Positions 7,605 to 16,162 of a stretch of 64,000 nucleotides of DNA are shown here, piece by piece (within the stretch, counting starts at the first letter, position 1; every line of letters starts with the position of its first letter). Under the pieces are notes generated by a model. The model did not search any database, had not been told where the DNA came from, and saw only the letters and a list, made by a program, of their open reading frames with translations. A program made the translations under genes and the position numbers. Where the stretch lies: positions 60,256 to 124,255 of the forward strand of contig NZ_JADHDU010000001.1 in NCBI RefSeq assembly GCF_016820495.1. The letters are read 5' to 3'. The stretch comes from Planococcus beigongshangi. Its GTDB lineage: Bacteria > Bacillota > Bacilli > Bacillales_A > Planococcaceae.

Positions 7605-9734
7605 ATGACTGACTTTTTTGAACGCAAAAAACAGCAGCTCGGCGTGGAATTGAATAAGATTCAGCGGAAAGCGGTGGAACGGACGGAAGGGCCGCTGCTT
7701 CTATTGGCATGTCCAGGTTCAGGCAAGACGACGACCATGATCATGCGCACCGGCTACCTGATTGAAGAGAAGGGAGTTGCGCCATACCGGATCAAGGCGA
7801 TCACTTTCAGTAAAGCTTCGGCTGTCGATATGCGCGAACGCTTTACGCGCTTTTTTCCTGAACTGCCGCCAGTGGATTTCTCCACCATCCACAGCCTTGC
7901 GTTCCGCATCACCCGTGAGTATCTGGCGGATTCAAGTTATATGATGATCGAAGGCAATGAAACGAACGGCCTTCATAAAAAGCGCTTGCTGAAGGAAATG
8001 TATCAGACGGAAATGGATGAACCTGCAACAGAAGACCAGTTGGATGAACTGATGTCGTTCATCAGTTTTGTCAAAAACAAGATGCTGCCGAGAGAACGCT
8101 GGTCCAGTTTAAAGGAGCCATTTTCCGGAGCGGCGGAAATCCTGAAGACTTATGAGGCATTCAAGGAAAATCACGACACACGGCTGGTCGATTTCGATGA
8201 TATGCTGACACTGGCCAATGAAGCGCTGGAAAATGACCGGGCATTGCTGGCAAAATACCAGAGCAAATGGGATTACATCATGACCGATGAAAGCCAGGAT
8301 ACTTCCATGGTCCAGCATTCGATTGTGGAAAAGCTGGTGGCGCGCCATCAGAATTTATGTGTGGTGGCGGACGATGACCAGTCCATCTACACATGGCGGG
8401 CGGCGGAACCGACTTATCTGCTGAAATTCAAAGACGTATACCCCGACGCTTATATCATGAAGATGGAGCGCAATTACCGCTCATCCGGCACGATTGTCAG
8501 TGCGTCGAACCTGTTCATCAAAGCCAATAAAAAGCGGCATGATAAAAACATGTTCACTAAACAGCCGGCAGGTCCGCCCATCGTATTGAAACGATTGGCA
8601 TCCGACGACGCGCAATTGAAATACCTGATGAAGCAATTGACGGAATTAGATCATTTTGGGGATGTGGCAATTTTATACCGGAATAACTCGTCATCAACAT
8701 TATTGATGAGCGAACTCGATCGTCTCGGCATTCCATTCTATATGAAAGATGCGGATAATCGTTTCTTCTCTCACTGGATAGTCGAAGATATGTTGAACTT
8801 CATGCGCTTCAGCTTAAAGCCTGAACGCGTTGATATTTATTCTAAGATTGCTTCTAAAACAAATGCATACTGGTCTGGGAGCCAATTGCGCTTCATGAGC
8901 CGGATGAAAGCGGAGAGTACACACGCGCTGGATGAAATTCCGAGACACGTTACGATGAAGGATTATCAGCTGAAAATTGTCGGCGAACAGAAAAAGTGGT
9001 TTGAAGCGATGCGTACAATGAAGCCGCTGAAAGTCATCCGGACCATCAGGGCGGAGCTGGGATATGACCAGATGCTTGCAAGCCGGGCGGAAAAATTCGG
9101 CATGCGTTTGAAATACCTCTCGCAGATTCTTGTGACACTTGAACAAATCGCCGAGCCGCTGACAACGATGATCGAATTTGCAAAACGCCTGAAGGAACTT
9201 GAAACGGTGACGCAGCAGGCGAAAACTGAAAAGACGGATGAGATGCTGACGCTGTCGACTTTCCACAGCGCGAAAGGCCTCGAATTCGAACGGGTCTATA
9301 TGATCGACCTTGTGGAAGGAGTCATTCCAACAGAAGAAGACGCCGAAAAACCTGGCACACTTGAAGAGGCGCGCCGCCTGTTTTACGTGGGCATGACACG
9401 TGCGAAATCCCATCTGGAGCTGATCAGCTACGGCAGCGGCTCCCGTTTTATAGACGAAGTGAATGAAATCATCCTGGCTGAAAAAACGCGGACGGCACCT
9501 AAGCGGACAATTGCAAGCACGCCGGTGAAAGTGAAGGTGCCTGATAATCCGAATGCTGTGGATGATCAGGAATTCCTGATTGAAGGGGCGAAAGTGCGGC
9601 ACCGTGTTTTCGGCATCGGGGAAATTGTAGACCGTGACCATGAACGCATCTCGATCCAGTTCGCCAAAGAACGAAAGGATCTGATGATCGATATCTGCCT
9701 CAGCTATAAATTGCTGGAGCTGGTCAGCGGATGA
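7605..9734 (+). CDS. UvrD/PcrA-superfamily ATP-dependent DNA helicase (YjcD-like)
   Basis: A 709-residue SF1A helicase. All hallmark motifs are present in order: Walker A ACPGSGKTTT (about residue 40), Walker B/DEAD-equivalent TDESQDTS, VVADDDQSIYTWR (motif III), NYRSS (motif IV), TFHSAKGLEFE (motif V) and YVGMTRAK (motif VI). The last 60 residues contain a VRHRVFGIGEIV segment typical of the PcrA/UvrD C-terminal Tudor-like region that contacts RNA polymerase. Length and divergence fit B. subtilis YjcD rather than PcrA. The start is the ATG at 7605 after GGAGGAACAAG; earlier in-frame ATGs run through the terminator and repeat. A role in DNA repair or displacement of bound proteins is likely. 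Confidence 0.88.
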   Translation: MTDFFERKKQQLGVELNKIQRKAVERTEGPLLLLACPGSGKTTTMIMRTGYLIEEKGVAPYRIKAITFSKASAVDMRERFTRFFPELPPVDFSTIHSLAFRITREYLADSSYMMIEGNETNGLHKKRLLKEMYQTEMDEPATEDQLDELMSFISFVKNKMLPRERWSSLKEPFSGAAEILKTYEAFKENHDTRLVDFDDMLTLANEALENDRALLAKYQSKWDYIMTDESQDTSMVQHSIVEKLVARHQNLCVVADDDQSIYTWRAAEPTYLLKFKDVYPDAYIMKMERNYRSSGTIVSASNLFIKANKKRHDKNMFTKQPAGPPIVLKRLASDDAQLKYLMKQLTELDHFGDVAILYRNNSSSTLLMSELDRLGIPFYMKDADNRFFSHWIVEDMLNFMRFSLKPERVDIYSKIASKTNAYWSGSQLRFMSRMKAESTHALDEIPRHVTMKDYQLKIVGEQKKWFEAMRTMKPLKVIRTIRAELGYDQMLASRAEKFGMRLKYLSQILVTLEQIAEPLTTMIEFAKRLKELETVTQQAKTEKTDEMLTLSTFHSAKGLEFERVYMIDLVEGVIPTEEDAEKPGTLEEARRLFYVGMTRAKSHLELISYGSGSRFIDEVNEIILAEKTRTAPKRTIASTPVKVKVPDNPNAVDDQEFLIEGAKVRHRVFGIGEIVDRDHERISIQFAKERKDLMIDICLSYKLLELVSG

Positions 9735-9783
9735 TAAAGATGGAAGTGTGACGTAAGAGACTAGAGAACGCGGGGAAACGAAG

Positions 9784-11058
9784 ATGAAGATCAAAGATTG
9801 GAACAGAAGTCTGAAAGTGCGCTTAGTGGGCGAATTTTTTATGAATACGAGTTATTGGATGGTATTTCCGTTTCTCGCCATCTATTTTGCTGAAGAGTTC
9901 GGAAAAGGGATGGCGGGTCTGCTGCTCGTCATTTCGCAGGTGTTTTCAGTGGCGGCGAATCTGGTCGGCGGTTATCTCGCTGACCGCTACGGCAGACGAC
10001 GGATGCTGATCATCGCATCGGTTGGCCAGGGCTTTGCGTTCCTGCTCTTTGCGTTGGCCAATTCACCGTGGCTGCAATCCCCTGAACTCGGTTTTGTAGC
10101 CTTTACGCTGGCGGGAATGGGCGGTTCGCTCTATTGGCCGGCAAGTCAGGCGATGATCGCAGATGTAATCCCGGAGAAATACCGGAGCGACGTTTTCGCG
10201 ATTTTCTATACGACATTGAATATCGCGGTTGTGGTCGGCCCTCTGATCGGTGCTGTCTTATTCTTTTCCTACAGATTTGAATTATTGCTCATTGTGGCAG
10301 TCATTTCGATGCTGCTTGGTCTGGTGCTCCGGTTGTTTACAGATGAAACGCTGTCGCAGAAAATGGTGGACAAATGGGCGACAGAAGAAGCGGCCGGCTG
10401 GGTCGGAGCTGTTTCCAAGCAATTCAAGGAATACGGCATCATTTTCAAAGACCGGGTCTTTCTCTTGTTTGTCATCGCAGGTGTACTGGGCGCACAGACG
10501 TTCATGCAGCTCGACCTGCTGATCCCTGTCTATCTCAAGGAAACGATCGACAGCCAGACGATTGCTGCATTTTTCGGCAATGAATGGAAAGTGACCGGTG
10601 AAACATCATTCGGTATCCTGCTTGCGGAAAATGGTCTGCTGGTCGCTTTATTTACGGTATTCATCACGCGGTGGATGACGAGATACCCGGAGAAATGGGT
10701 GTTTTTCCTGTCAGCGATTCTGTATGGCGCAGCGATGCTGCTGTTCCCGGCCACTTCTTTCTTTTGGATGTTTGTCATTGCGATGGGGATTTTCACTCTG
10801 GCGGAATTAATGGTTGTCGGCATCCAGCAGAGCTTCATTTCAAAGCTTGCCCCTGAAGATATGCGCGGGCAGTATTTTGCCGCCGCCAGCATGCGCTATA
10901 CTATCGGGCGGATGATTGCGCCAGTGGCGATTCCAATGACAGCCTGGTTTGGATTCAATTGGACTTTCGGTATTTTAGGGATCGTCGCCATGCTGAGCGG
11001 CGGCGTTTATCTCCTGATGTTCCGTGCTTTTGAAAAACGGCAAAGTGCAGAAGTATAA
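9784..11058 (+). CDS. MFS transporter, probable drug/H+ efflux pump
   Basis: A 424-residue integral membrane protein with about 12 predicted helices and a longer cytosolic loop in the middle (around residues 185-215). The loop 2-3 signature GGYLADRYGRRRML of the major facilitator superfamily begins near residue 62. The first half is typical of the DHA1-type multidrug antiporters; the substrate cannot be inferred. It follows the helicase gene by 50 bases, with GGGG before the ATG, and could be cotranscribed with it. It ends at a terminator shared with the opposing gene. Confidence 0.85.
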   Translation: MKIKDWNRSLKVRLVGEFFMNTSYWMVFPFLAIYFAEEFGKGMAGLLLVISQVFSVAANLVGGYLADRYGRRRMLIIASVGQGFAFLLFALANSPWLQSPELGFVAFTLAGMGGSLYWPASQAMIADVIPEKYRSDVFAIFYTTLNIAVVVGPLIGAVLFFSYRFELLLIVAVISMLLGLVLRLFTDETLSQKMVDKWATEEAAGWVGAVSKQFKEYGIIFKDRVFLLFVIAGVLGAQTFMQLDLLIPVYLKETIDSQTIAAFFGNEWKVTGETSFGILLAENGLLVALFTVFITRWMTRYPEKWVFFLSAILYGAAMLLFPATSFFWMFVIAMGIFTLAELMVVGIQQSFISKLAPEDMRGQYFAAASMRYTIGRMIAPVAIPMTAWFGFNWTFGILGIVAMLSGGVYLLMFRAFEKRQSAEV

Positions 11059-11068
11059 TATAAATTGA

Positions 11069-11104
11069 AAAAGGGCGCCGGAGATTTTCATCCGGCGCCC
11101 TTTG
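11069..11104. terminator. Bidirectional terminator between MFS and DUF3243 genes
   Basis: A long stem, AAAGGGCGCCGGA pairing with TCCGGCGCCCTTT, lies between two convergent genes. Confidence 0.9.
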
Positions 11105-11122
11105 ATCTTAAGTTCCTTGATG

Positions 11123-11431
11123 CTATTCTTTTTGTACCATACGCAGCAGCATGTGGGCGAGCATATGTCTTTCCTCTTTTTCGCCGACTTTCCAAAGCTC
11201 CTGAAGAACCTGCTCTTCGCGGTTTTTCGGCTCCTCATTCTTCGCCAGATAGTCTGCTACTTTTTCAGTGATCTGAGCGAGGCGTTCTTCACTGAGACCC
11301 ATTTTTTCACCGATTTCAACTTTGTCGCTTAAATATTGTTTAAACTGATTGAAATTCGCTAAAATGTCCTCTTTTTTCTCATCATCGAAATTCTTCAGTT
11401 TTTCATCAACTTTTTTATTTACGTTCTCCAT
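11123..11431 (-). CDS. DUF3243 family protein (YmfJ-like)
   Basis: A 102-residue charged, helical protein. The second half carries the DUF3243 pattern: YLAKNEEPKNREEQVL.ELWKV...EERHMLAHMLLRMV, very close to B. subtilis YmfJ. The N-terminal 30 residues (KKVDEKLKNFDDEKK) are extra compared with YmfJ. The ATG at 11431 follows AAGGAG by eight bases. The family has no established function. Confidence 0.85.
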   Translation of the reverse strand: MENVNKKVDEKLKNFDDEKKEDILANFNQFKQYLSDKVEIGEKMGLSEERLAQITEKVADYLAKNEEPKNREEQVLQELWKVGEKEERHMLAHMLLRMVQKE

Positions 11432-11526
11432 TTTCCACACTCCTTAAATTTTTTATTGCTAATCCCTGTTTACCACCTGCAGAGAAAGCTAAACTTTTGA
11501 AAATTCTGTATTAAAAAATATCTTCA

Positions 11527-11551
11527 GTTTAAAATGGAAGTGTTGGGGTAT
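11527..11551 (+). promoter_or_regulatory. Consensus sigma-B promoter of the VLRF1-like gene
   Basis: GTTTAA, 13 bases, GGGTAT: a full match to both sigma-B hexamers with a permitted spacer, 39 bases upstream of the start codon. Confidence 0.8.
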
Positions 11552-11590
11552 TGAGGTATTAAGTAAGGAAATAGGGAGGATGATGAATGC

Positions 11591-12430
11591 ATGACATTAT
11601 ACGATGAGATCCAGGAGTTAAAGAATTTCAAATGTGAAGACCGCTGTGTTTTGAGTGTCTATTTGAACACGAACCCTGCAGATTTAAATGCACAAAATGG
11701 CGCTTGGCGGATTCATCTGAAGAATGGCCTTAAAAGGATCGAAGAATATCTGGAAGCATCTGATGATGAAAAAGAAATTTCGAATTATAAGTCATTGAAG
11801 AAAAAAGTGGAACGGGAAATAAACGACAATCAGGACGACCTCCAAAAGGGTGTCGTTATTTTTGCATCTCCACATAAGGATCTGTGGTCCGTCCATTATG
11901 TGCAAGTACCGGTGAAAACCAGTTTCCACTGGGAAACGGAGCCCGCTCTCGACGAACTGAGATATATGTACAAAGCTTATCCGTATGCCGGTGTCATTCT
12001 ACCGAGCTTCAAAGGCATCCGGATCCTGGACACTTCAATGGGTATCATCAATGAAGAGATTTTCTATGAGTTTGATCCAGGCTTGGACTTCTGGGTGGAA
12101 CAAAAAGGTGTCCATTCAGCAAATCATACATCCGGCAGTAATACCGGATCCTTTGGCGGTGCCAGCCACGTTGGAGGGAATTCCGGAAGTGCGACAGACG
12201 ATTTCCAGTTCCGCATGAAAGAGAACCTGGAGCGATTCTATAAAGACATGGGAAGCAAGATTGAAAAATTGAAGAAAGACCGGCACTGGGATGAAATTCA
12301 CATCGTCGGCGAAGCGGAACATGCCAAATCGTTCTCGAAAGTTTTGCAGAAGAAACCTGAAAGCTGCGTATTCAAAAATCTGATCAACAGCTCACCTGCA
12401 ACCATTTTGCACGAAGTATTCGAGAAATGA
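11591..12430 (+). CDS. VLRF1/baeRF-like (bacterial-archaeal eRF1 domain) protein
   Basis: A 279-residue soluble protein resembling the bacterial families related to domain 2 of eukaryotic release factor eRF1 (VLRF1/baeRF). Visible cues are the SVYLNTNPAD start, the ELRYMYKAYPYAGVIL core strand, an FKGIRILDTSMG strand pair, a Gly/Ser/His-rich loop at about residues 175-205 where eRF1 carries its GGQ loop, and an HIVGEAEHAKSF segment near the end. No canonical GGQ is present; the loop reads GGASH and VGGNSGS. Relatives act in peptidyl-tRNA hydrolysis or ribosome rescue, or are predicted to. The start at 11591 follows AGGGAGGA. The perfect sigma-B promoter implies stress induction. Family assignment is moderately sure, function inferred. 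Confidence 0.65.
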   Translation: MTLYDEIQELKNFKCEDRCVLSVYLNTNPADLNAQNGAWRIHLKNGLKRIEEYLEASDDEKEISNYKSLKKKVEREINDNQDDLQKGVVIFASPHKDLWSVHYVQVPVKTSFHWETEPALDELRYMYKAYPYAGVILPSFKGIRILDTSMGIINEEIFYEFDPGLDFWVEQKGVHSANHTSGSNTGSFGGASHVGGNSGSATDDFQFRMKENLERFYKDMGSKIEKLKKDRHWDEIHIVGEAEHAKSFSKVLQKKPESCVFKNLINSSPATILHEVFEK

Positions 12431-12433
12431 CAG

Positions 12434-12465
12434 AAAGCCCCGGCCGTTTGCGGCTGGGGCTTTTT
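12434..12465 (+). terminator. Terminator after the VLRF1-like gene
   Basis: AAAGCCCC(A)GCCG-type stem with TTTG loop, then GGGGCTTTTT. Confidence 0.9.
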
Positions 12466-12548
12466 GCTGCTTTTATGAAAACCGGTGATGAAATCCAGAT
12501 CCAGCATCGGTTCGACCCAAGTGGGCTGGCCACATTCTGTTGTCCAAC

Positions 12549-13226
12549 TTACGGCTGCGGACAAAATGTGCATGTATCGAAATGCGGAAGTTCCTTATAC
12601 AGGCAGCAGGTTTTCCGTAGAGGAGAAGACACCGCCTGTCTGAGAGAAGCGTCGCCAAGGAGACGCGCTGCGTGGGATTTTTTCATGGGCACCCAGTTAC
12701 CGGCATCCAACAGCCATTCCAAATCTTCCGCGGCCCGCCTCGGATTCCGTTGCTCCAGGCCGGCATAGAACCAAAGAAGGGAACCCAGCACATTGTCCCA
12801 CAAGATGAGGGGGGATATTTTCACGTGCTGCCGGAAAGAATCCATCAGCTCTGCGGTTTGGCGGTGCAGAATATGATGGAAGGCTTCAAATCGTTCATTT
12901 GGGGAAATTTCCTTGAAATAAACAGAGGAAACGTGGGCCTCCAACAGATTGAAGCCGTAATTTTGGACGCGGTTAAAATCCAGTTCTTCACCGGCGCAGT
13001 GAAAATAACCGTTATGATACGTAAGCAGCTCAAATTGGGCGGATACGAATAAAGCATATTGCCTGAAGAAATAAGAAACGGCGACTCCGCTGTTCTCTGT
13101 ACCGCTCCAGCTTTTCATTTCTTCGATGCGCAGTTCGATATTGCGGGAAAGGGCGTTTGAAGCTATGCGGTCAACAGCCACCGCCTGTGAAGCCATCCTG
13201 ATTTTCAATTGGTTTGGAAAAGCCAT
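12549..13226 (-). CDS. FhuF-like ferric siderophore reductase
   Basis: A 225-residue cytosolic protein whose C terminus has the FhuF signature: Cys-Cys, ten residues, Cys-x2-Cys (TCC...TCTFC), which binds a [2Fe-2S] cluster in E. coli FhuF and reduces iron from hydroxamate siderophores. The preceding AARLLGDASLRQAV segment also fits the family (variants of RxLLxdp). No siderophore synthesis or uptake genes flank it, so it is an orphan here. The ATG at 13226 follows AAGGAGG. A Fur-box-like sequence lies 80 bases upstream, consistent with iron control. IucA/IucC-type relatives share this C-terminal domain but are much longer. Confidence 0.78.
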   Translation of the reverse strand: MAFPNQLKIRMASQAVAVDRIASNALSRNIELRIEEMKSWSGTENSGVAVSYFFRQYALFVSAQFELLTYHNGYFHCAGEELDFNRVQNYGFNLLEAHVSSVYFKEISPNERFEAFHHILHRQTAELMDSFRQHVKISPLILWDNVLGSLLWFYAGLEQRNPRRAAEDLEWLLDAGNWVPMKKSHAARLLGDASLRQAVSSPLRKTCCLYKELPHFDTCTFCPQP

Positions 13227-13307
13227 GGGCAGCCGGCCTCCTTTTTTCTTTTAATGCTACTGAAAGCTGGGCGAAAATGCAAAGTCATAAGAAACAGTGA
13301 TGACGAT

Positions 13308-13322
13308 CGATAACCATTACCA
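13308..13322. promoter_or_regulatory. Possible Fur box upstream of the fhuF-like gene
   Basis: CGATAACCATTACCA matches 11 of 14 defined positions of the 7-1-7 Fur motif (TGATAATnATTATCA). It lies in the divergent gap between the fhuF-like and VOC genes. Confidence 0.4.
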
Positions 13323-13375
13323 TCTTTTATTTCATGAGCCGGTCGGGTAATCTGGAGTTGAAAGGGGTGGGGGTA

Positions 13376-13738
13376 ATGGAATTTTCTATCGGAAAAATCG
13401 ATCACGTTCAAGTCGCTGCACCAAAAGGGGGCGAAGCGGATGCCAGGCGCTTTTACGGCGATGCGCTCGGCATGAAGGAAATTCAAAAGCCGGAGCCGCT
13501 GAAATCCAGGGGAGGCGTCTGGTTTGGATTTGATGATTTCCAGCTGCATGTCGGCATCGACGAGCCGTTCGTTCCGGCTAAAAAAGCGCATCCAGCCTTC
13601 AAAGTATCCGGCTACGAAGCGCTCCAGAGACACTTGGAGAAAAACGGCATTACAGTCACTGCCGATACCAGCATCCCGGGTGTGGACCGTTTTTTTGTTT
13701 TCGATCCTTTCGGCAACCGGCTGGAATTTTTAAAATAA
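13376..13738 (+). CDS. VOC family (glyoxalase/dioxygenase-like) protein
   Basis: A 120-residue protein of the vicinal oxygen chelate fold. The first beta-alpha unit begins at IDHVQVAAP with the metal-ligand-type His, ARRFYGDALGMKEI follows, and the second half ends with the usual FFVFDPFGNRLEFL containing the Glu ligand. A middle His in FQLHVGID is also conserved. The substrate is unknown. The start is set at 13376 after GAAAGGGGTGGGGG; the earlier ATG at 13334 lacks a ribosome binding site. Confidence 0.82.
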   Translation: MEFSIGKIDHVQVAAPKGGEADARRFYGDALGMKEIQKPEPLKSRGGVWFGFDDFQLHVGIDEPFVPAKKAHPAFKVSGYEALQRHLEKNGITVTADTSIPGVDRFFVFDPFGNRLEFLK

Positions 13739-13764
13739 AGCGGCTGTTTGCTGCAATAATGTAG

Positions 13765-13793
13765 AAAAAGACCTGCCAATTGGCAGGTCTTTT
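13765..13793. terminator. Bidirectional terminator between VOC and hmp genes
   Basis: AAAAAGACCTGCC pairs with GGCAGGTCTTTT around AATT, between convergent genes. Confidence 0.92.
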
Positions 13794-13800
13794 CAGCTTT

Positions 13801-14982
13801 TTAAGATGTCTGCAAGGCCATAGCAGGTCCGAAGAATTCGAAATGGATCTGCTCGTCTGTCATGCCGAGGGCTCTCAGTTCAGTAATCATGCTTTCCATG
13901 AATGGAACTGGTCCGCATACATAAACTTCGCCGGTCACATCGACCATTTCCGCAAGAACTTCACGTGTAATGAACCCTTCCGGTTGGTCAGAGTACAGCG
14001 TTCTGTATTTTGCATGATCCATAGCAGCTGCATATTTCCGGATATCTTCATCGAACGCATGCAGACTTTCATTGCGTGCCGCATGCAGGAAAGCAGTCGG
14101 GCGCTCAGGAGTGGCAGTCGCCACTGTTTCGAACATACTCATCATCGGTGTGATGCCGACACCGCCGCTGACAAATGCGACTGGCGATTTTTTTGCAGTA
14201 TCCAAAACGAATTCCCCGGCTGGCGCGCTTACTTCAATGACATCGCCTGCATTCACATGATCGTGAAGATAAACGGAAACCTGTCCGTTCGGATCATTAT
14301 CACTTTCGCGTTTAACGGAAATTCGGAATTCATCCGGTCTTGCTGCTTGTGAAAGGCTATACTGGCGGTTGAACAAATACTGTTCCCCTGGGATGGACAG
14401 ACGTATGGAAATATACTGGCCAGGTTCATAGGTTGGAACATTCGAACCGTCTGCCGGCTTCAGATAGAAGGACGTGATATTGCCGCTTTCTTTTTCTTTT
14501 CTGGCAACGGTGAAATCCTTGAAGAACTTCCAGCCGTTTTCCTGGCTTTCCATCTTCTCATACATGCCTTGTTCGACTCCGATGAATGCATCTGCAATAA
14601 CCCCATATGCTTCGCCCCATGCCCCGATGATTTCGTCGGTTGCCGCATCACCCAATACTTCTTTGATCGCTTTCAGCAGATATTCGCCGACGATCGGATA
14701 ATGTTCCGGCTTGATCCCGAGACTTACATGCTTATTGGCGATTTGTACAACAGCTGGAAGAATTGCCTCCAGGTTGTCGATGTGAACTGCAGCGGCGTAA
14801 ACTGTATTCGCCAGCGCTGCCTGCTGACGTCCTTTTTTCTGATTGGCGTGGTTGAATATATTCAATAATTCAGGGTGCGCTTCAAATAAGTTCTTGTAGA
14901 AGACAGTCGTGATTGCAGTACCGTGTTCTTCGAGTACAGGGACAGTGGATTTAATGATTGTTTTTGTTTCAGGTGATAACAT
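13801..14982 (-). CDS. hmp: Flavohemoglobin, nitric oxide dioxygenase
   Basis: Oxidises nitric oxide to nitrate using O2 and NAD(P)H. The 393 residues comprise an N-terminal globin domain (1-137, proximal His85, Tyr29 at B10), then an FAD-binding ferredoxin-reductase domain with RQYSLS and a NAD-binding domain with SGGVGITPM and CGPVPFM. The C-terminal HFEFFGP is characteristic. The ATG at 14982 follows AAGGAGA by eight bases; the in-frame TTG six bases earlier is less likely. Its promoter region holds a near-perfect NsrR palindrome, and nsrR is divergently encoded. This pairing is the classical nitrosative-stress module. Confidence 0.96.
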   Translation of the reverse strand: MLSPETKTIIKSTVPVLEEHGTAITTVFYKNLFEAHPELLNIFNHANQKKGRQQAALANTVYAAAVHIDNLEAILPAVVQIANKHVSLGIKPEHYPIVGEYLLKAIKEVLGDAATDEIIGAWGEAYGVIADAFIGVEQGMYEKMESQENGWKFFKDFTVARKEKESGNITSFYLKPADGSNVPTYEPGQYISIRLSIPGEQYLFNRQYSLSQAARPDEFRISVKRESDNDPNGQVSVYLHDHVNAGDVIEVSAPAGEFVLDTAKKSPVAFVSGGVGITPMMSMFETVATATPERPTAFLHAARNESLHAFDEDIRKYAAAMDHAKYRTLYSDQPEGFITREVLAEMVDVTGEVYVCGPVPFMESMITELRALGMTDEQIHFEFFGPAMALQTS

Positions 14983-15036
14983 GGTCAATCTCTCCTTTTG
15001 TTTTCTATACTTTGACTATATTCCCTTTATCGAGTT

Positions 15037-15061
15037 AAAGATATATTTAAAATACATCTTT
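15037..15061. promoter_or_regulatory. NsrR operator between hmp and nsrR
   Basis: A 25-base palindrome: AAAGATATATTT, a central A, then AAATACATCTTT. Eleven of twelve positions pair. It closely matches the known NsrR motif (AAGATGYATTT-type half sites). It lies 55 bases upstream of hmp and 158 bases upstream of nsrR, so it probably controls hmp and possibly both. Confidence 0.85.
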
Positions 15062-15218
15062 AAAATTTGGACACATTTGGATTCACAGAACAGTCACATA
15101 ATCCTTATCCACCTATCGGCTGGAGGATGGCGCGCTATGGGAAAGGGTGGACCGAATCCAATCGCTTTCTAGAAATCCTGTCAATGGGTATAATAAACGG
15201 GCAGGGAAGGTGAAACAG

Positions 15219-15656
15219 ATGAGATTGACTATGTATACAGATTTTTCTTTACGCGTGCTTATTTATCTGGGCACCAAAGAACAAGGGAAACTGGCGACGA
15301 TCCAGGAAATTTCGGATGCTTATAATATATCGAAGAATCATTTGATGAAAGTGACTTTTGAACTTGGCAAAGCAGGTTTCATTCATACGGTCAGAGGACG
15401 GGGAGGCGGAATCCGTCTGGCTGATCTGCCGGAAAACATCAACATTGGCACGGTCGTCCGAAAGATGGAGGACGATTTCCATCTCGTCGAATGCTTCGAC
15501 ATGGAACACAACCGCTGCCCGATTGCCCCGGTCTGCGGACTCCGCGGAGTGCTCGGCAAAGCGCTTCACGCCTATCTCACCGTTCTGGACGGCTATACAC
15601 TCGAAGATCTTCTGTTCAATAAAGAAGGGCTGCGTGAAATCCTGCAGCCATTATAA
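15219..15656 (+). CDS. nsrR: NsrR, Rrf2-family nitric-oxide-sensing repressor
   Basis: A 145-residue Rrf2-family regulator. The N-terminal winged helix starts MRLTMYTDFSLRVLIYL and includes the ISKNHLMKV recognition helix. Three cysteines with NsrR spacing (VECF, then C after eight, then C after five residues, the block before GLRGVL) can hold the NO-sensitive iron-sulfur cluster. The start at 15219 gives the family's usual N terminus; the upstream in-frame ATG at 15147 does not. Divergent from its expected target hmp across the operator at 15037. Confidence 0.92.
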   Translation: MRLTMYTDFSLRVLIYLGTKEQGKLATIQEISDAYNISKNHLMKVTFELGKAGFIHTVRGRGGGIRLADLPENINIGTVVRKMEDDFHLVECFDMEHNRCPIAPVCGLRGVLGKALHAYLTVLDGYTLEDLLFNKEGLREILQPL

Positions 15657-15690
15657 AAAGCGGCTCAGAAAATCGAGCCGCTCCTTTTTA
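15656..15690. terminator. Bidirectional terminator between nsrR and the PPOX gene
   Basis: AAAAGCGGCTC pairs with GAGCCGCT(C)CTTTTT between convergent genes; the hairpin overlaps the stop codon of the PPOX gene. Confidence 0.9.
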
Positions 15691-16113
15691 TTTCAGTTCA
15701 ATATTCTGTGGCTCTTCCCCTTTTTTGTTCATCAGGCGCATGCGGGTCGGCTTGATGGCGATAAAGACGAGGTTGGGATCGTCCGGTCCGCTGAACCAGC
15801 CGGACAGGTGATCATTCCATAACTCTTCGAGTAAACTCCGGTCTTCATGCTCGGACATTTCGCCTTCGATTTCCAGGAACGTGTCACCGACGCCTTCGCC
15901 TTCATAGCCGAAAAGGACGTGGGCATGCGGGTTTTTTTCGATTTCATCCACTTTTTGTGTTTTTTTGCTGGTAGCTGTATAAAGCGTGAAATCCTTATGG
16001 AAAAAAGTCATGTAGCGTGAATGCGGCCTGTGTTCGGTAATTGTGGCAAGGACACCGACATAGCTGTTTTCCATTATCTCAAGAGCGGCGTTTTTCAATT
16101 CCTCCTGATTCAT
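15688..16113 (-). CDS. Pyridoxamine 5'-phosphate oxidase-like general stress protein (YdaG-like)
   Basis: A 141-residue split-barrel flavin-binding-type protein. The segment YVGVLATI.EHRPHSRYMTF followed by LYTATSKKTQKVDEIEKNP is typical of the PNPOx-like general stress family, exemplified by B. subtilis YdaG. A later LEIEGEMS strand and the W.ND-HLSGWFSGPDDPNLVFIAIKP region also agree. Flavin binding is expected but the substrate is unknown. The start at 16113 follows AAGGAGTG. It is downstream of the DMT transporter gene on the same strand, separated by a terminator. Confidence 0.85.
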   Translation of the reverse strand: MNQEELKNAALEIMENSYVGVLATITEHRPHSRYMTFFHKDFTLYTATSKKTQKVDEIEKNPHAHVLFGYEGEGVGDTFLEIEGEMSEHEDRSLLEELWNDHLSGWFSGPDDPNLVFIAIKPTRMRLMNKKGEEPQNIELK

Positions 16114-16162
16114 GTGATCACTCCTTTTCTTCCTGTTATTCCTCTTTAAACTTCCTCTAAAC

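Noticed and set aside
8814..9794. 326-codon minus-strand open frame opposite the helicase
   Set aside because: Antisense to the helicase C-terminal half, rich in Phe, His, Arg and Cys, with no family features; a shadow frame.
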